Shown piece after piece: positions 6,907 through 15,737 of a stretch of 64,000 nucleotides of DNA. The notes under the pieces are model-generated. The model was not told where the DNA came from. It did no database searches and saw only the letters and a list, made by a program, of their open reading frames with translations. The DNA is from JACVRW01 sp963771715 (GTDB taxonomy: Bacteria > Actinomycetota > Thermoleophilia > Solirubrobacterales > Thermoleophilaceae). Both the position numbers and the translations under genes were made by a program. The DNA is taken from positions 1-64,000 of the forward strand of contig CAVYUQ010000016.1 in the NCBI GenBank assembly GCA_963771715.1. The letters are read 5' to 3'. Within the stretch, counting starts at the first letter, position 1; each line of letters opens with the position of its first letter.

Positions 6907-9022
6907 CCGGAACCCCTGTCGTCGGTAGACCGTTCTCTGATTGGAATGTCTTGATGGCGTCCACCGTTCGAGGATCCAAGATACCAGTCGCGGGCCCACG
7001 GTAATAGCCGAGACGCGCGAGCGTGCGCTGCGAATCGAGCACGACGCGGTCGCCGCCACCCGCCGTCGGCGGCGACGAGACGGCACCTTCGGACGGCTCG
7101 CTGTCGGCGGTCGTTGCCGAACCACTCGGTGCCGCGGCGCCCCCGGCAGGGCTCGGGTCCACGCCCTCGGGCTCCGACTCGGGCGAGATGTCTTCGACGT
7201 ACGGCTGCTTTTCGATGCGCTTCCCGCGCAGCACGTCCGGATTGATGATCAGGAACTCGACGCGACGGTTGATCGCGCGGCCGACCGCGGTGTCGTTCGT
7301 GGCGATCGGGGCAAGCTCGCCGCGTCCCTGCGTCTCGAGTCGCGAAACCGACACGCCCTTGGAGACGAGGTACTGCTTCACCGAGACGGAGCGCTTGTCG
7401 GACAGCTTCTGGTTGTAGTCGACGCCGCCGACGGAGTCGGTGTGGCCCTCGATGCTGATGTTCAGGCCCGGGTTCTCCGACATCACCGCGGCCACGTCGT
7501 TCAGGATCGGGTGGCTCTCGGTGCGGATGACGGCCTTGTTGAACTCGAAGTGGATGTTCTTGGTGAGCTCGAGGCGGTCCGGCGTGACGACGACGGTGTC
7601 GCGCTCGCGGATCGACGGGAAGACCGTCGTCTCGGACGCGTGGAGCTTCTCACCCACGCGCGGGCCTGTCTCGGTGTCCGTGCCCTCCACCGCTGCCTGA
7701 CCCCTGTGGTAGACGGTCGCCTCGTTGCGGATCACCGTGAGATCGACGATCTCCGGGTTGATCATCACGCGGAAGGCGAGCGTCGCGGAGTTCGCGTTCG
7801 GATCCAGACCGATCGTGCCGATCTTCGCCGTCACGGCATTCGCGTTCGTCGCGTTGTAGTCGGCGCCGTCGGCGTCGACGTCATCCGTGACCGGAGCGCC
7901 CCGCAACGTCATCGAGCCGGGGATGTAGCCGGTGTTCTCCGGAATCGGATCGACGAAGACGACCTCTTCGGCGGCCGCCGTGCCCGTGTTCACGAGCGTG
8001 ATCTCGTACTCGATGATCTCGCCCGGATTCGCGCGCGTGTCCTTGTTCTTGTCCTCGACGAGCTTCCAAGTCTTCGCGGAGTTCGTCACGAGGTCCGCCA
8101 TCGGCGGAGGCGGCTCCTTCTCGGGGATGTACGGCGTGATGCCGGCGAGCACGCGGAAGTCCGGCGCGCCGCGGCTGTGGTTCAGGCCGATGCCGCCGCC
8201 CACCGTGAAGCCGTAGTCGCCCCAGTGGAAGCGGAAGGAGAGGAGGCCTTCGACCGGGTTCGTCCGCTCGTTCGAGAACGAGCTGCGGCCGGTGATCTCA
8301 CCGATGATGTCCAGCCACTTCGTCGTCGGCACCGTGACGCCGGCGCCGTAGAGCATGACGTCGTCGAGCTTGTCGTCGTCGTCCGTGTTGCCGAAGCCGT
8401 CGCGGATCAGGTAGCCGACGTTCAAGCCGTAGTTGATCTTTGCGAAGCGCGCGTCCGCGACGACGAGGCCGCCGCCGCCGAGCTCGCCCGTGTGCGCCCA
8501 CTTGTCGAGGTCGCCGGTCGGCGCGGTGAAGCGCGGCACGATCGAGAGGCCGAAGCCCTGACCGACGGGACGCTCGAGCAAGGTGAGCTTGCCCTCGACC
8601 GAGATGTCGCCGAGCGTCGGGCCGTCGTCGTCGAGCGTGAAGCCGTTCGAGAGAAGCGGCTCGGCCTTGGTGTGGACGTACGGGATGTCGATGCCGAGCT
8701 GGAACCACGGCGCGATGCCGATCGCGCCGATGAGGTTCGCACCCCAGACGCGTCGCACCACGTCGCCGGCATCCTCGTCCACGCCTTCGAGGCGGAGCTG
8801 GATCGGGTTCTCGGCATAGTTGCCGTAGAGGCCGAGCGTGAAGCGGCCCGGCTCGAGGATGCGCGTGTCGTAGATCTGGACGAAGCGCGAGGGATCCGTC
8901 GCGGGTTTGAAGAGCTGCGCGTCGTCGCGATTGATCAAGGGCGGCGGGATCTGCGCTTCAGCCGCCGTCGCGGCCCACAGAATCCCGATCGCAACCAACC
9001 GCCTCGCCATCCGTCCCCGCAT
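6851..9022 (-). CDS. Outer-membrane OmpA-type fusion: beta-barrel, DUF11, OmpA domain, PG-binding
   Basis: 723 residues with a signal peptide ending EAQ. Residues about 30-310 alternate polar and hydrophobic like a beta-barrel (GRFTLGLYGNYAENPIQLR, FGLSIVPRFTAP). Residues about 315-470 form a DUF11-type beta-sandwich repeat (EIIEYEITLVNTGTAAAEEV). An OmpA/MotB peptidoglycan-binding domain follows, with NISIEGHTDSVGG, LETQGRGE and INRRVEFLI. After an acidic linker the last 65 residues form a peptidoglycan_binding_1 domain (LARLGYYRGPATGILDPRTV). Two separate wall-binding modules on one barrel are unusual. Context suggests it anchors the ExbBD-powered complex to outer membrane and wall. An alternative start ATG lies 4 codons in. 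Confidence 0.8.
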   Translation of the reverse strand: MRGRMARRLVAIGILWAATAAEAQIPPPLINRDDAQLFKPATDPSRFVQIYDTRILEPGRFTLGLYGNYAENPIQLRLEGVDEDAGDVVRRVWGANLIGAIGIAPWFQLGIDIPYVHTKAEPLLSNGFTLDDDGPTLGDISVEGKLTLLERPVGQGFGLSIVPRFTAPTGDLDKWAHTGELGGGGLVVADARFAKINYGLNVGYLIRDGFGNTDDDDKLDDVMLYGAGVTVPTTKWLDIIGEITGRSSFSNERTNPVEGLLSFRFHWGDYGFTVGGGIGLNHSRGAPDFRVLAGITPYIPEKEPPPPMADLVTNSAKTWKLVEDKNKDTRANPGEIIEYEITLVNTGTAAAEEVVFVDPIPENTGYIPGSMTLRGAPVTDDVDADGADYNATNANAVTAKIGTIGLDPNANSATLAFRVMINPEIVDLTVIRNEATVYHRGQAAVEGTDTETGPRVGEKLHASETTVFPSIRERDTVVVTPDRLELTKNIHFEFNKAVIRTESHPILNDVAAVMSENPGLNISIEGHTDSVGGVDYNQKLSDKRSVSVKQYLVSKGVSVSRLETQGRGELAPIATNDTAVGRAINRRVEFLIINPDVLRGKRIEKQPYVEDISPESEPEGVDPSPAGGAAAPSGSATTADSEPSEGAVSSPPTAGGGDRVVLDSQRTLARLGYYRGPATGILDPRTVDAIKTFQSENGLPTTGVPDATTRKALDEALQLHSER

Positions 9023-9040
9023 CGTTCGCCCCTTCGTTCC

Positions 9041-9865
9041 TCAGTGCAGTCGTCGCGACCGGAGAGACGGTCGGAGGAGGAGCAGCGCGAGCGCGGCGAG
9101 GATCAAGCCGCCGTCCGCGGCGCCTTCGCTCGGCCGCACCGCACAGCCACCGCCGCCGCCGAAGCTACCGCCGCTCGTGGTCGCGATCTCGAGCCCGGCG
9201 ACCGAGCGACCGAGCACGACGTTGCCGAGCGCCGGGCTCTCGAGGAGCGCGCCGTCGACCGTGATGATCTTGAGCCCGTCGTCTTCGGTGATCGACTGGT
9301 TGCCGGCGAGCAAGGTGCCGATGCCGGGGATCTCGAGCACGTCACCGGCCGGCACGGGGATCTCGACCTGGCCGCCGAGCCGCACCACGATGCCGGTGAT
9401 CTCCGCGCGGAGCTCGCCGGTCAGCGAGTCGGCGATCGCCTTGCTTTCGCCGACCACGATCTCGAGCACGTCCGGAATCCCGACGAACACCACGCTCGCC
9501 GAGCTCTCGACGCGCGGGAAGCCGGGGTTCGGCGTGCCGGTCGCGATATCGGTGACTGCGCCGCCGGCCGTCCGGACCGTGCTGAGCGCGAGCAACGCGT
9601 CGATGTCGCCGGCGCCTGCGTCGTTCACGTCGAAGCAGGAGGCGAGGGAGACGTCACAGAGCGCATCCGGGTCGTCGGCGCCACCGCCGCCCGCACCGAC
9701 GTTGGCGCCGAGCACCGGGCCGCTCTCGGCGAGCGGGCCGTCTTGGATGATCGCTCCGAACGCCGCGCCGTAATAGCGAGCGGTCTGCGCGTCTGCTCTC
9801 TCCGGCAAAACGCAAAAAGCGAAAAGAAAAGACGCAATTAGGGCGACCGAGAACGTCCTCGACAT
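9041..9865 (-). CDS. Secreted protein with C-terminal Cys-helix-Arg sorting tail
   Basis: 274 residues. An N-terminal signal peptide (VALIASFLFAFCVLPERADA) is followed by a Gly/Ala/Asp-rich, beta-predicted body resembling choice-of-anchor proteins. The C-terminus is a tripartite sorting-like signal: a Gly run, then a Cys in GGGGGCAVRPSEG, then the hydrophobic stretch LILAALALLLL, then a basic tail RPSLRSRRLH. MYXO-CTERM and JDVT-CTERM tails have this Cys-plus-helix design and are processed at the cell surface. Placement between the TonB-like and OmpA-like genes suggests a surface-exposed component of the same machine. The function is unknown. Confidence 0.65.
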   Translation of the reverse strand: MSRTFSVALIASFLFAFCVLPERADAQTARYYGAAFGAIIQDGPLAESGPVLGANVGAGGGGADDPDALCDVSLASCFDVNDAGAGDIDALLALSTVRTAGGAVTDIATGTPNPGFPRVESSASVVFVGIPDVLEIVVGESKAIADSLTGELRAEITGIVVRLGGQVEIPVPAGDVLEIPGIGTLLAGNQSITEDDGLKIITVDGALLESPALGNVVLGRSVAGLEIATTSGGSFGGGGGCAVRPSEGAADGGLILAALALLLLRPSLRSRRLH

Positions 9866-9943
9866 GCGGCGACTCCAGGGTTACGGCGATCCGTTTTGCA
9901 GATGCCTAGTAGGCTGTCAAATGATCAGGTGCGGCGAAGCAGG

Positions 9944-9996
9944 TCCCGAGCGGTCCGCGGCGACGACGAACTTTGCCGTCGAGGACGCCGTCGCCA
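9944..9996 (-). repeat. Palindromic intergenic repeat, family 2, copy 1
   Basis: The 53-base element carries the blocks TCCCGAGCGGTCC, GGCGACGAC, CTTTG and GGACGCCGTCGCCA. The outer CGGCGACG and CGTCGCCA arms can pair. It is 8 bases behind the stop codon of the TonB-like gene. Related copies are at 24382-24434 and 42078-42126, each also directly behind a minus-strand stop. Confidence 0.65.
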
Positions 9997-10004
9997 TAAA
10001 AACG

Positions 10005-11045
10005 TTAACCCGGCGGCAGGAACGAGAACGGCCAGGTCACCTGCACGGCGCCCGACGGCTCCGGCTGGTACTTCCATCCGCGGATCTGCGACAGCACCTG
10101 CTGCTCGAGGCGCGCGTCCTTGAGCGCGCTCGAGATCAGCGTCACCGCGCCGACTGAGCCGCTCGGCAGGATCTCGTAGCGGACGACCATCACGCCGCGT
10201 AGCGACGGGCTATTGCGAAGCTCGTTGTTGTACGCCCAGCGGAGACCCGCGAGGTAGCGCTGCGTCTGCTGCCAGATCGAGTTGTAGCTCCGGCCGGTGC
10301 CGCCCGAGCCCGCGCCCGATACGGAGAAGCCGCCGCGGCCGGTGCCGCCGCCGCCGTTGCCGTCGCCACCCCCGCCCCAGCCGCTGCCGCCACCACCGGG
10401 GCCCGGGAGCACGACGGATCCGACACCGGTACCGAGGCTGCCGCTCACTGCCGGGCCGCCGCCGGAAGCAACGCCCTCGGCGTCGACCGCGACGTTGGCC
10501 TTCGCACGCGCCGAGCCGAGACCGGAGACCGGGCCGGCCGAATCCTCGTTGCTCGGACGCGCGCGGAGCGCGACGTTCGAGTCGAGGCCTTCGAACGCCC
10601 GCGTCGACGACGGCGCCGCCGGTCCCGCTTTGCGGAGCGCGCCGAGCACGCCCATGTTCTCGACAGCGCGCGGCGCGGGCGGTGCTTGCACGGATGGAGC
10701 CTTCTTCGCCGCGGGCGCCTTCGACTTGGCCTTCGGCGCGGGTCGCTCGACGGGTGCCGTCTTCGGCCCGGAGGGCGCGGCCGCTTCGACCGGCGGGCCG
10801 ACCGGACCCGGCTCGGCGCTCGGCTTGCCGGGCGGTGGCGACGCGGGGCCGCGCGGGCCCGTGTCGAAGATCGAGATCTCGATCGGGGGCGGAGGGATCT
10901 CCTGTGTCGCGAGCGTGAACATCGCGAGCACGAACGTCGCGTGAAGCGCGACGGAAATACCGAGCGAAAGAGCCTGGCGTCCGGCCAGACCTTCGCGTGC
11001 GTCTTCCCAAGTGAGCGTTGCGGTTGCCACGGTCCCTCGGATCAA
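10005..11045 (-). CDS. TonB-family protein with AgmX/PglI-type C-terminal domain
   Basis: 346 residues. One membrane helix near the start (ALSLGISVALHATFVLAMFTLA) is followed by a short strand (PPIEISIFDTG). A long Pro/Ala/Lys- and then Gly/Ser-rich linker of about 200 residues comes next, long enough to span the periplasm. The last 90 residues (YLAGLRWAYNNELRNSPSLR, VMVVRYEILPSGSVG, VLSQIRGWKYQPEP) match the TonB-like C-terminal fold called AgmX/PglI in myxobacteria. The start is TTG at 11045, whose TTGA overlaps the exbD stop; a GTG at 11030 is an alternative. It should transmit motor energy from ExbBD to the cell envelope. Whether it serves motility or transport cannot be told from sequence. 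Confidence 0.82.
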   Translation of the reverse strand: MIRGTVATATLTWEDAREGLAGRQALSLGISVALHATFVLAMFTLATQEIPPPPIEISIFDTGPRGPASPPPGKPSAEPGPVGPPVEAAAPSGPKTAPVERPAPKAKSKAPAAKKAPSVQAPPAPRAVENMGVLGALRKAGPAAPSSTRAFEGLDSNVALRARPSNEDSAGPVSGLGSARAKANVAVDAEGVASGGGPAVSGSLGTGVGSVVLPGPGGGGSGWGGGGDGNGGGGTGRGGFSVSGAGSGGTGRSYNSIWQQTQRYLAGLRWAYNNELRNSPSLRGVMVVRYEILPSGSVGAVTLISSALKDARLEQQVLSQIRGWKYQPEPSGAVQVTWPFSFLPPG

Positions 11046-11458
11046 CCCTTCGTTGGTGCGGTCTCGACCGAGATCGCGAACTTCTTGACGCCGCCGTTTC
11101 GCACGAGATCGAGGAGCTCGATCACTTCGCCGTACGGCACGCCCTTGTCGGCGCTCACGAGCACTTGGACTTCGGGATTGGCGGCGACTTCCTTCTGCAC
11201 GACCGCGGTCACTTCCTCCGCGCGGATCGACTTCTGCTCGAGGTAGATCGTGCCCATCGTGTCGACGAGGAAGTGGAGGCTTCGCGGCGGCGGCTCATCC
11301 GCCTTGGAGACCGTGGGCAGCTCGATCTTCACCGCCGGCGCGACGATGAAGCTCGCTGTCATCATGAAGACGATGAGGAGAACGAGGACGATGTCGACGA
11401 GCGGGATGATGTTGATCCCGGTGATCGCATCTTCCTCGGGTTGGGATTGTCCGGCCAT
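11042..11458 (-). CDS. exbD: ExbD/TolR-type biopolymer transport protein
   Basis: 138 residues, the normal length. After a short cytoplasmic start the single helix IIPLVDIVLVLLIVFMMTAS contains the proton-coupling Asp (LVDIVLVLL). The periplasmic domain follows with KIELPTVSKADEPPPRSLHF and VQVLVSADKGVPYGEVIELL, typical of ExbD/TolR. It forms the inner-membrane stator with the ExbB-like protein 9 bases upstream and overlaps the downstream TonB-like start. In myxobacteria the same families (AglQ/S) power gliding, and in others they power TonB or Tol. Confidence 0.92.
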   Translation of the reverse strand: MAGQSQPEEDAITGINIIPLVDIVLVLLIVFMMTASFIVAPAVKIELPTVSKADEPPPRSLHFLVDTMGTIYLEQKSIRAEEVTAVVQKEVAANPEVQVLVSADKGVPYGEVIELLDLVRNGGVKKFAISVETAPTKG

Positions 11459-11467
11459 GGCGCTCCC

Positions 11468-12220
11468 TTACTCCCGGAGCTGCTGCAAGGGGCGGATCTT
11501 CCGTTCGCCGCCGTGCGTGCCCTTGAGGTGCGCCATGAGAATGCCTTCGATCGTATCGGCGTTCGCGGAGAACTCCTTCACCTTCTTCATGAAGTAGTTG
11601 TAAGCGATGACCGCTGGAATGGCGACCAACAGGCCAATGGCCGTGGCGACGAGCGCCTCGGAGATGCCGGACATCACCGCGGTCGCGCTGCCCGAGCCGC
11701 CGCCCGCCATCGCGAGATCGTGGAAGGCCTTGATGATGCCGAGGACGGTGCCGAAGAGGCCGATGAACGGCGCATTGTTGCCCATCGTGCCGAGGATCAT
11801 CAGATAGCGCTCGAACCGCATCCGCTCGGAGATCTTGCGGCTCATGACCATCTCTTCGACCACCTGATCGCCCTGGTTGAAGTGCGCGAGCGCGACCTTG
11901 GCGATGCGCGCCTCGGCGCCCTTCGTCATGTCGGCGAGCGCGCCAGCGCCGTTCAGATCGTCGCGCGAGAGCCGCTCCGTGAACGCGGAGAGGAATCGCT
12001 CGATCGGCGTACGGTTCCGCCAGAAGTAGATGAAGCGCTCGATGATCACCGTCACCGAGAGGATCGAGAGGAAGATGAGGAGCCAGAGGACCCACTCGCT
12101 GCCGATCAGCGTGAAGCCGCGCAGCAGCTCGGCGACCGTGCCGGATTCGGGCACGGCCCCCGTGATGAGCGGGGTCGCAAGGGCGGCGGGGGTGGCCGCA
12201 GTCGTCGTCACAGGATCCAT
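11468..12220 (-). CDS. exbB: MotA/TolQ/ExbB proton channel family protein
   Basis: 250 residues. Three membrane helices are visible: WVLWLLIFLSILSVTVIIER, NAPFIGLFGTVLGIIKAF and VATAIGLLVAIPAVIAYNYF. The conserved TolQ/ExbB motifs are LGTMGNNAPFIGLFGTVLGI and ISEALVATAIGLLVAIPA. With ExbD it forms the proton-driven inner-membrane motor. It lies 30 bases behind the large TPR gene and 9 bases before exbD, so the genes form one transcription unit. Confidence 0.92.
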   Translation of the reverse strand: MDPVTTTAATPAALATPLITGAVPESGTVAELLRGFTLIGSEWVLWLLIFLSILSVTVIIERFIYFWRNRTPIERFLSAFTERLSRDDLNGAGALADMTKGAEARIAKVALAHFNQGDQVVEEMVMSRKISERMRFERYLMILGTMGNNAPFIGLFGTVLGIIKAFHDLAMAGGGSGSATAVMSGISEALVATAIGLLVAIPAVIAYNYFMKKVKEFSANADTIEGILMAHLKGTHGGERKIRPLQQLRE

Positions 12221-12250
12221 TGCCGGTTCATTCTCCTCGCGCGTCGCGCG

Positions 12251-14902
12251 TCAGGTCGTCGGCTTCGCGCCTGCGACGCCGCCGAACTCGCCGAGCGCGA
12301 CACGCGCTCGGGCCGTCCATTCGTTTTCGATGCCCGCCTGCTGCGCTTTTCCCAGCGTCAGACGAAACGATTTCTCCGCTGCCTCTCGATACGGACGCAC
12401 CTGTTCCCGCAGAAGCTCCTCGTAGCGGCTCATCTCGTCGGGGCGCAGGTTCCTCGGGCGCGGCGCGTTCATCAAGGCGTTTGCGAACGCCAGCTGAGCG
12501 TATCCGATTTTGAACGTCGAGGCCAGGGAGACGTCCGCAAAGCCGTAGCCCGCGGCGGTCGTCAGCTGCCTGACGAGGTCATCGAGCGCCGCCTGTTTCT
12601 GCGGCAGTGCCTTGGCGAGCGGCTCGACGAGACGGATGCGCTCGTACCGCCGGAGCGCGAGCTCACCGAGCAGCAAGCGAGCTTCCGCGTTCACGAGCTG
12701 AAGGCGCTGGGGCTCGTTCCCGGTGGCGGTCATGGGCGCGCGCGAGATCGTCTCCTGCGCGTAGCGCTCGGCTTCCTGATCCTTGCCGGCCGCGAAGCGC
12801 GCCTTGGCGATCGCCAGGCGAGCGACGGCCGCACGGAGGTCGCCGCCGGCGGAGGCGCGGAGGAACTTCTCGTAGAGATCGGCGGCGCGCTCCGCGGAGC
12901 CGCCTTCTTTCGCCTGCGTCGCCGCTTGGTAGAGGAGGTCCGCGCTTTCCGGCGAGCCGGTGCGGCGCGTCGCCGCCTGCTCGAGGACGGTCGACGCGGA
13001 CCGGTGGTCTCCGGTCTCGGTGTAGATCGCGGTCGCGGCGACGGTCGCATCGCGGGTGAGCTCGCTGCCCGGGAATTCCGTCATGAGGCGCTGGAAGAGC
13101 TGTGCCGCCCGGTCCTTGGCTCCCTGGTCGCGCATCAGCACGGCGGCGTTGTAGAGCGCTGCGGGCGCGGTCTTGTGCTGCGGATAGAGACGCGAGAGCA
13201 GCTCATACTGCCCGGCGGCCTCGAGCGGACGATCCTTGAGCTGCTCGGCATGCTGGTAGAGCGCGGTCGCATGGATCTCGATGGCCTGCGCCTTCATGTC
13301 GGGCGGTAGATTCGGCTCGGCGAGGAGGCGCTTCACCCACGTTCCGCACTGCGCCGGATCGCCGGCCGCGAACGCCGCGCGCGCGAGCTGGAGCTCGAGC
13401 TTCTGGCGCGCGGCCGGGTCGGTCACGCGCCCGACGATCTGCGCGCCGGCCGCGATCGATTCCGCGTACTTCTTCTGATCGAAGAAGTAGCCGGACTGGC
13501 GCACGCGGAGCTCGGGCTCGTGCGGGCCGCCCGGGTAAAAGCGGAAGTAGTCTTCGTAAGCCGCGAGCATCTGGTCGACGTTCGCGACCCCGCGCGTGCG
13601 GAGATCCTCGAGCAGCGCGACGCGCCGGAATGCCGCTTCTTCGCCGCGCTTCGGATCGCGCGTCTCGGCGACTTCCTTGTAGCTCTCGACGGCGAGCGCG
13701 ACATCGCCCGCTTCCTTCGCCGCTTCGGCGCGGAGGAAGACTGCCTCGTTGCGCGCCTCGCCGGGGGCGATGCTCGCCGCGAGCGTGCCGTACGCCTCGA
13801 TCGATTTCTTGTAGAGGTCGGGTCGCTTCTGGTTCCGCGCCTGCTCGTGGAGGAAGAGCGCGGAATCGCGGAGCAGGGGAGCGACCTTCGCGACGGACTC
13901 CGCCTGCAGCCGATCGCCGCTCTGATGCCGCGCAACCAGGCGCGCACGTGCCATCTCGGCGCGCACGGGATCGCCGGCCTTCATCCAGGATTCGACGAGC
14001 TTCTGGTCGATCTCGTCGGCATCGGGGACGTCGGGGAAGTCGCGGAGGAGCTGCTCGTAGGCGCGGCCGGCGTCGGCGAACGCCGACGTTTCGCGATAGA
14101 GCTCGGCGGTGCGGCGGAGCCCTGGCTCCACCCACGCCGGCCGGGCGCCGACCCACGGACCGGCGAAGACCGCGAGGTTGCCCTCGGAGCGCGCGACCTT
14201 GGCGAGGAGCTCGGTCGCTTCCTTGCCGAGTCCTTCTTCCGTCTGGCCAGCGGTCGCGAGCCGGTTCAGCAGATCGACGAGCGCCGCGCGGGCGCGCGCC
14301 TCCTGGTGAAGGGCGAACGCCGACCAGGCGAACATGTAGGAAGCCTGGTCGCGATAGCGGACCTCTCCCCGGCGGAGAACTTCCTCGTAGGCCGACAGCG
14401 CCTCGCCGATGCGATTCTTCTGGATGGCGTCGTTGCCGACCCGGAACCAGACCTCGGCGGCGTGACTGCTGTTCGGGTGGTTGCGGATGAGCTCCTTCAA
14501 CTGGACCATCGCCTCGTCGTGGCGACCCGTCTCCTCGAGCGCGATCGCGCGGTAGTAGAGCGCGTCCTCGCGGTAGGGCGAGCCGGGCTTCTGCAGCACC
14601 TGCTCGAGCAGCAGGACGGCCCGCTGGTAGGATGCCCGGTTGCCGTACTGGTCCCCGCTCGGCGCGGCCGATTGGGCCTGCTCGAGGTAGAGGAGGCCGA
14701 GACGAAACATCATCTCGTCGCGCCGCGCCTGGAGGGCGGGGGAGGGGTTCGCGAGGAGGCCCTCGTAACGACGGATCGCCTCGTTCCGGTGGGCGGTGTC
14801 CGACGCTGGCGCGCCCGCCGAAGTCTGGGCGAACGCCGCCGACGCCAACCACAGCAGGGTGATAGCCAGCACCCCACAGCGACGAAGGATCATCCCGCTC
14901 AT
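12251..14902 (-). CDS. Large TPR-repeat secreted protein, first gene of envelope operon
   Basis: 883 residues. The signal peptide is VLAITLLWLASAAFAQ. Nearly the whole mature protein is made of TPR helices; clear units include DALYYRAIALEETGRHDEAM, AAEVWFRVGNDAIQKNRIGE, TAPAALYNAAVLMRDQGAKD and AADLYEKFLRASAGG. The size, secretion and link to ExbB/ExbD/TonB resemble the large TPR proteins of the Glt/Agl gliding complex and of Tol-associated operons (YbgF-like proteins are much shorter). It is the promoter-proximal gene and diverges from radC. A scaffold for periplasmic complex assembly is likely but inferred. Confidence 0.75.
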   Translation of the reverse strand: MSGMILRRCGVLAITLLWLASAAFAQTSAGAPASDTAHRNEAIRRYEGLLANPSPALQARRDEMMFRLGLLYLEQAQSAAPSGDQYGNRASYQRAVLLLEQVLQKPGSPYREDALYYRAIALEETGRHDEAMVQLKELIRNHPNSSHAAEVWFRVGNDAIQKNRIGEALSAYEEVLRRGEVRYRDQASYMFAWSAFALHQEARARAALVDLLNRLATAGQTEEGLGKEATELLAKVARSEGNLAVFAGPWVGARPAWVEPGLRRTAELYRETSAFADAGRAYEQLLRDFPDVPDADEIDQKLVESWMKAGDPVRAEMARARLVARHQSGDRLQAESVAKVAPLLRDSALFLHEQARNQKRPDLYKKSIEAYGTLAASIAPGEARNEAVFLRAEAAKEAGDVALAVESYKEVAETRDPKRGEEAAFRRVALLEDLRTRGVANVDQMLAAYEDYFRFYPGGPHEPELRVRQSGYFFDQKKYAESIAAGAQIVGRVTDPAARQKLELQLARAAFAAGDPAQCGTWVKRLLAEPNLPPDMKAQAIEIHATALYQHAEQLKDRPLEAAGQYELLSRLYPQHKTAPAALYNAAVLMRDQGAKDRAAQLFQRLMTEFPGSELTRDATVAATAIYTETGDHRSASTVLEQAATRRTGSPESADLLYQAATQAKEGGSAERAADLYEKFLRASAGGDLRAAVARLAIAKARFAAGKDQEAERYAQETISRAPMTATGNEPQRLQLVNAEARLLLGELALRRYERIRLVEPLAKALPQKQAALDDLVRQLTTAAGYGFADVSLASTFKIGYAQLAFANALMNAPRPRNLRPDEMSRYEELLREQVRPYREAAEKSFRLTLGKAQQAGIENEWTARARVALGEFGGVAGAKPTT

Positions 14903-14988
14903 ATGTGTCGTTTTTTTGCCTGCGATGAAAGTCGGACGTGGAACGGCGGTTTCGCTATGAAAAGCCGTCGAAGAGTTATTCGTTGACT

Positions 14989-15732
14989 ATGTCCATTGTG
15001 CTCGGCACCGTCAGGATTGCTAGCCGCCTTCCGGGTGCCAAGGATGCAATCTTGGGACCACGGATCGACGTGTGGCCGGCGAGCGAGCGGCCTCGTGAAA
15101 GGCTCCGTGACCTCGGGGCGGCGGCGTTGTCCGATGCCGAGCTCCTCGCCCTTGTTCTCGGCACCGGGGCGCGCGGCGAATCGGCGCTGGACGTGGCGCG
15201 GAGGGTACTCTCCGAAATCGGTGATCTCGCCGCTCTCGCGCGCGCGACGTCCGCGGAGATCGCCGCGAGACCGGGGCTCGGCGCCGCGCGCGCGTCGGCG
15301 CTCGCCGCTGCGTTCGAGCTCGGCCGTCGCGCGCTCGAGCGGCGGATCGATCGCGGCGTGGCGTTCGCCTCGAGCGCCGACGTGTTCGCACACTTCCGTG
15401 CGCGACTCTGCACTCTTCGTCAGGAAAACTTTTGGGCGCTACTGCTCGACGCCAAGCATCGTAAGCTTCGCGAAGTGCGCATCGCCGAGGGCTCGCTCAC
15501 CGCCGCGCTCGTGCATCCGCGAGAAGTCTTCGCGCCCGCCGTGCGCGAATCCGCGGCCGCGCTCGTGCTCGTGCACAATCACCCGAGCGGCGATCCGAGC
15601 CCGAGCCCCGAGGATCGTCAGATCACGCGGAGACTACGAGAAGCGGGCGAGCTCGTCGGCGTGCGCGTGCTCGACCACGTGATCGTCGGCGCCGACGCTC
15701 ACTACAGCTTCGTCGACGCCGGCTGCTGGTGA
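14989..15732 (+). CDS. radC: RadC-family JAB1/MPN+ protein
   Basis: About 247 residues from the ATG at 14989 (an in-frame upstream ATG at 14938 exists but falls before the family's usual start). The N-terminal helix-hairpin-helix part contains LRDLGAAALSDAELLALVLG and AARPGLGAARASALAAAFEL. The C-terminal metalloprotease-like domain has the JAMM motif LVHNHPSGDPSPS followed by DHVIVG and SFVDAG. RadC was once linked to DNA repair but its molecular role is unsettled. All metal-binding residues (HNH...D) are present. It diverges from the envelope operon. Confidence 0.92.
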   Translation: MSIVLGTVRIASRLPGAKDAILGPRIDVWPASERPRERLRDLGAAALSDAELLALVLGTGARGESALDVARRVLSEIGDLAALARATSAEIAARPGLGAARASALAAAFELGRRALERRIDRGVAFASSADVFAHFRARLCTLRQENFWALLLDAKHRKLREVRIAEGSLTAALVHPREVFAPAVRESAAALVLVHNHPSGDPSPSPEDRQITRRLREAGELVGVRVLDHVIVGADAHYSFVDAGCW

Positions 15733-15737
15733 TTTCC

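Noticed and set aside
6941..9841. 966-codon open frame on the plus strand
   Set aside because: It lies opposite the OmpA fusion and CTERM genes, is low-complexity Arg/Asp/Val-rich, and matches no family. It is a shadow of GC-rich coding on the other strand.
11018..13309. 763-codon open frame on the plus strand
   Set aside because: Antisense to exbD, exbB and the TPR gene, with Arg/Asp/Glu-biased composition and no domains.
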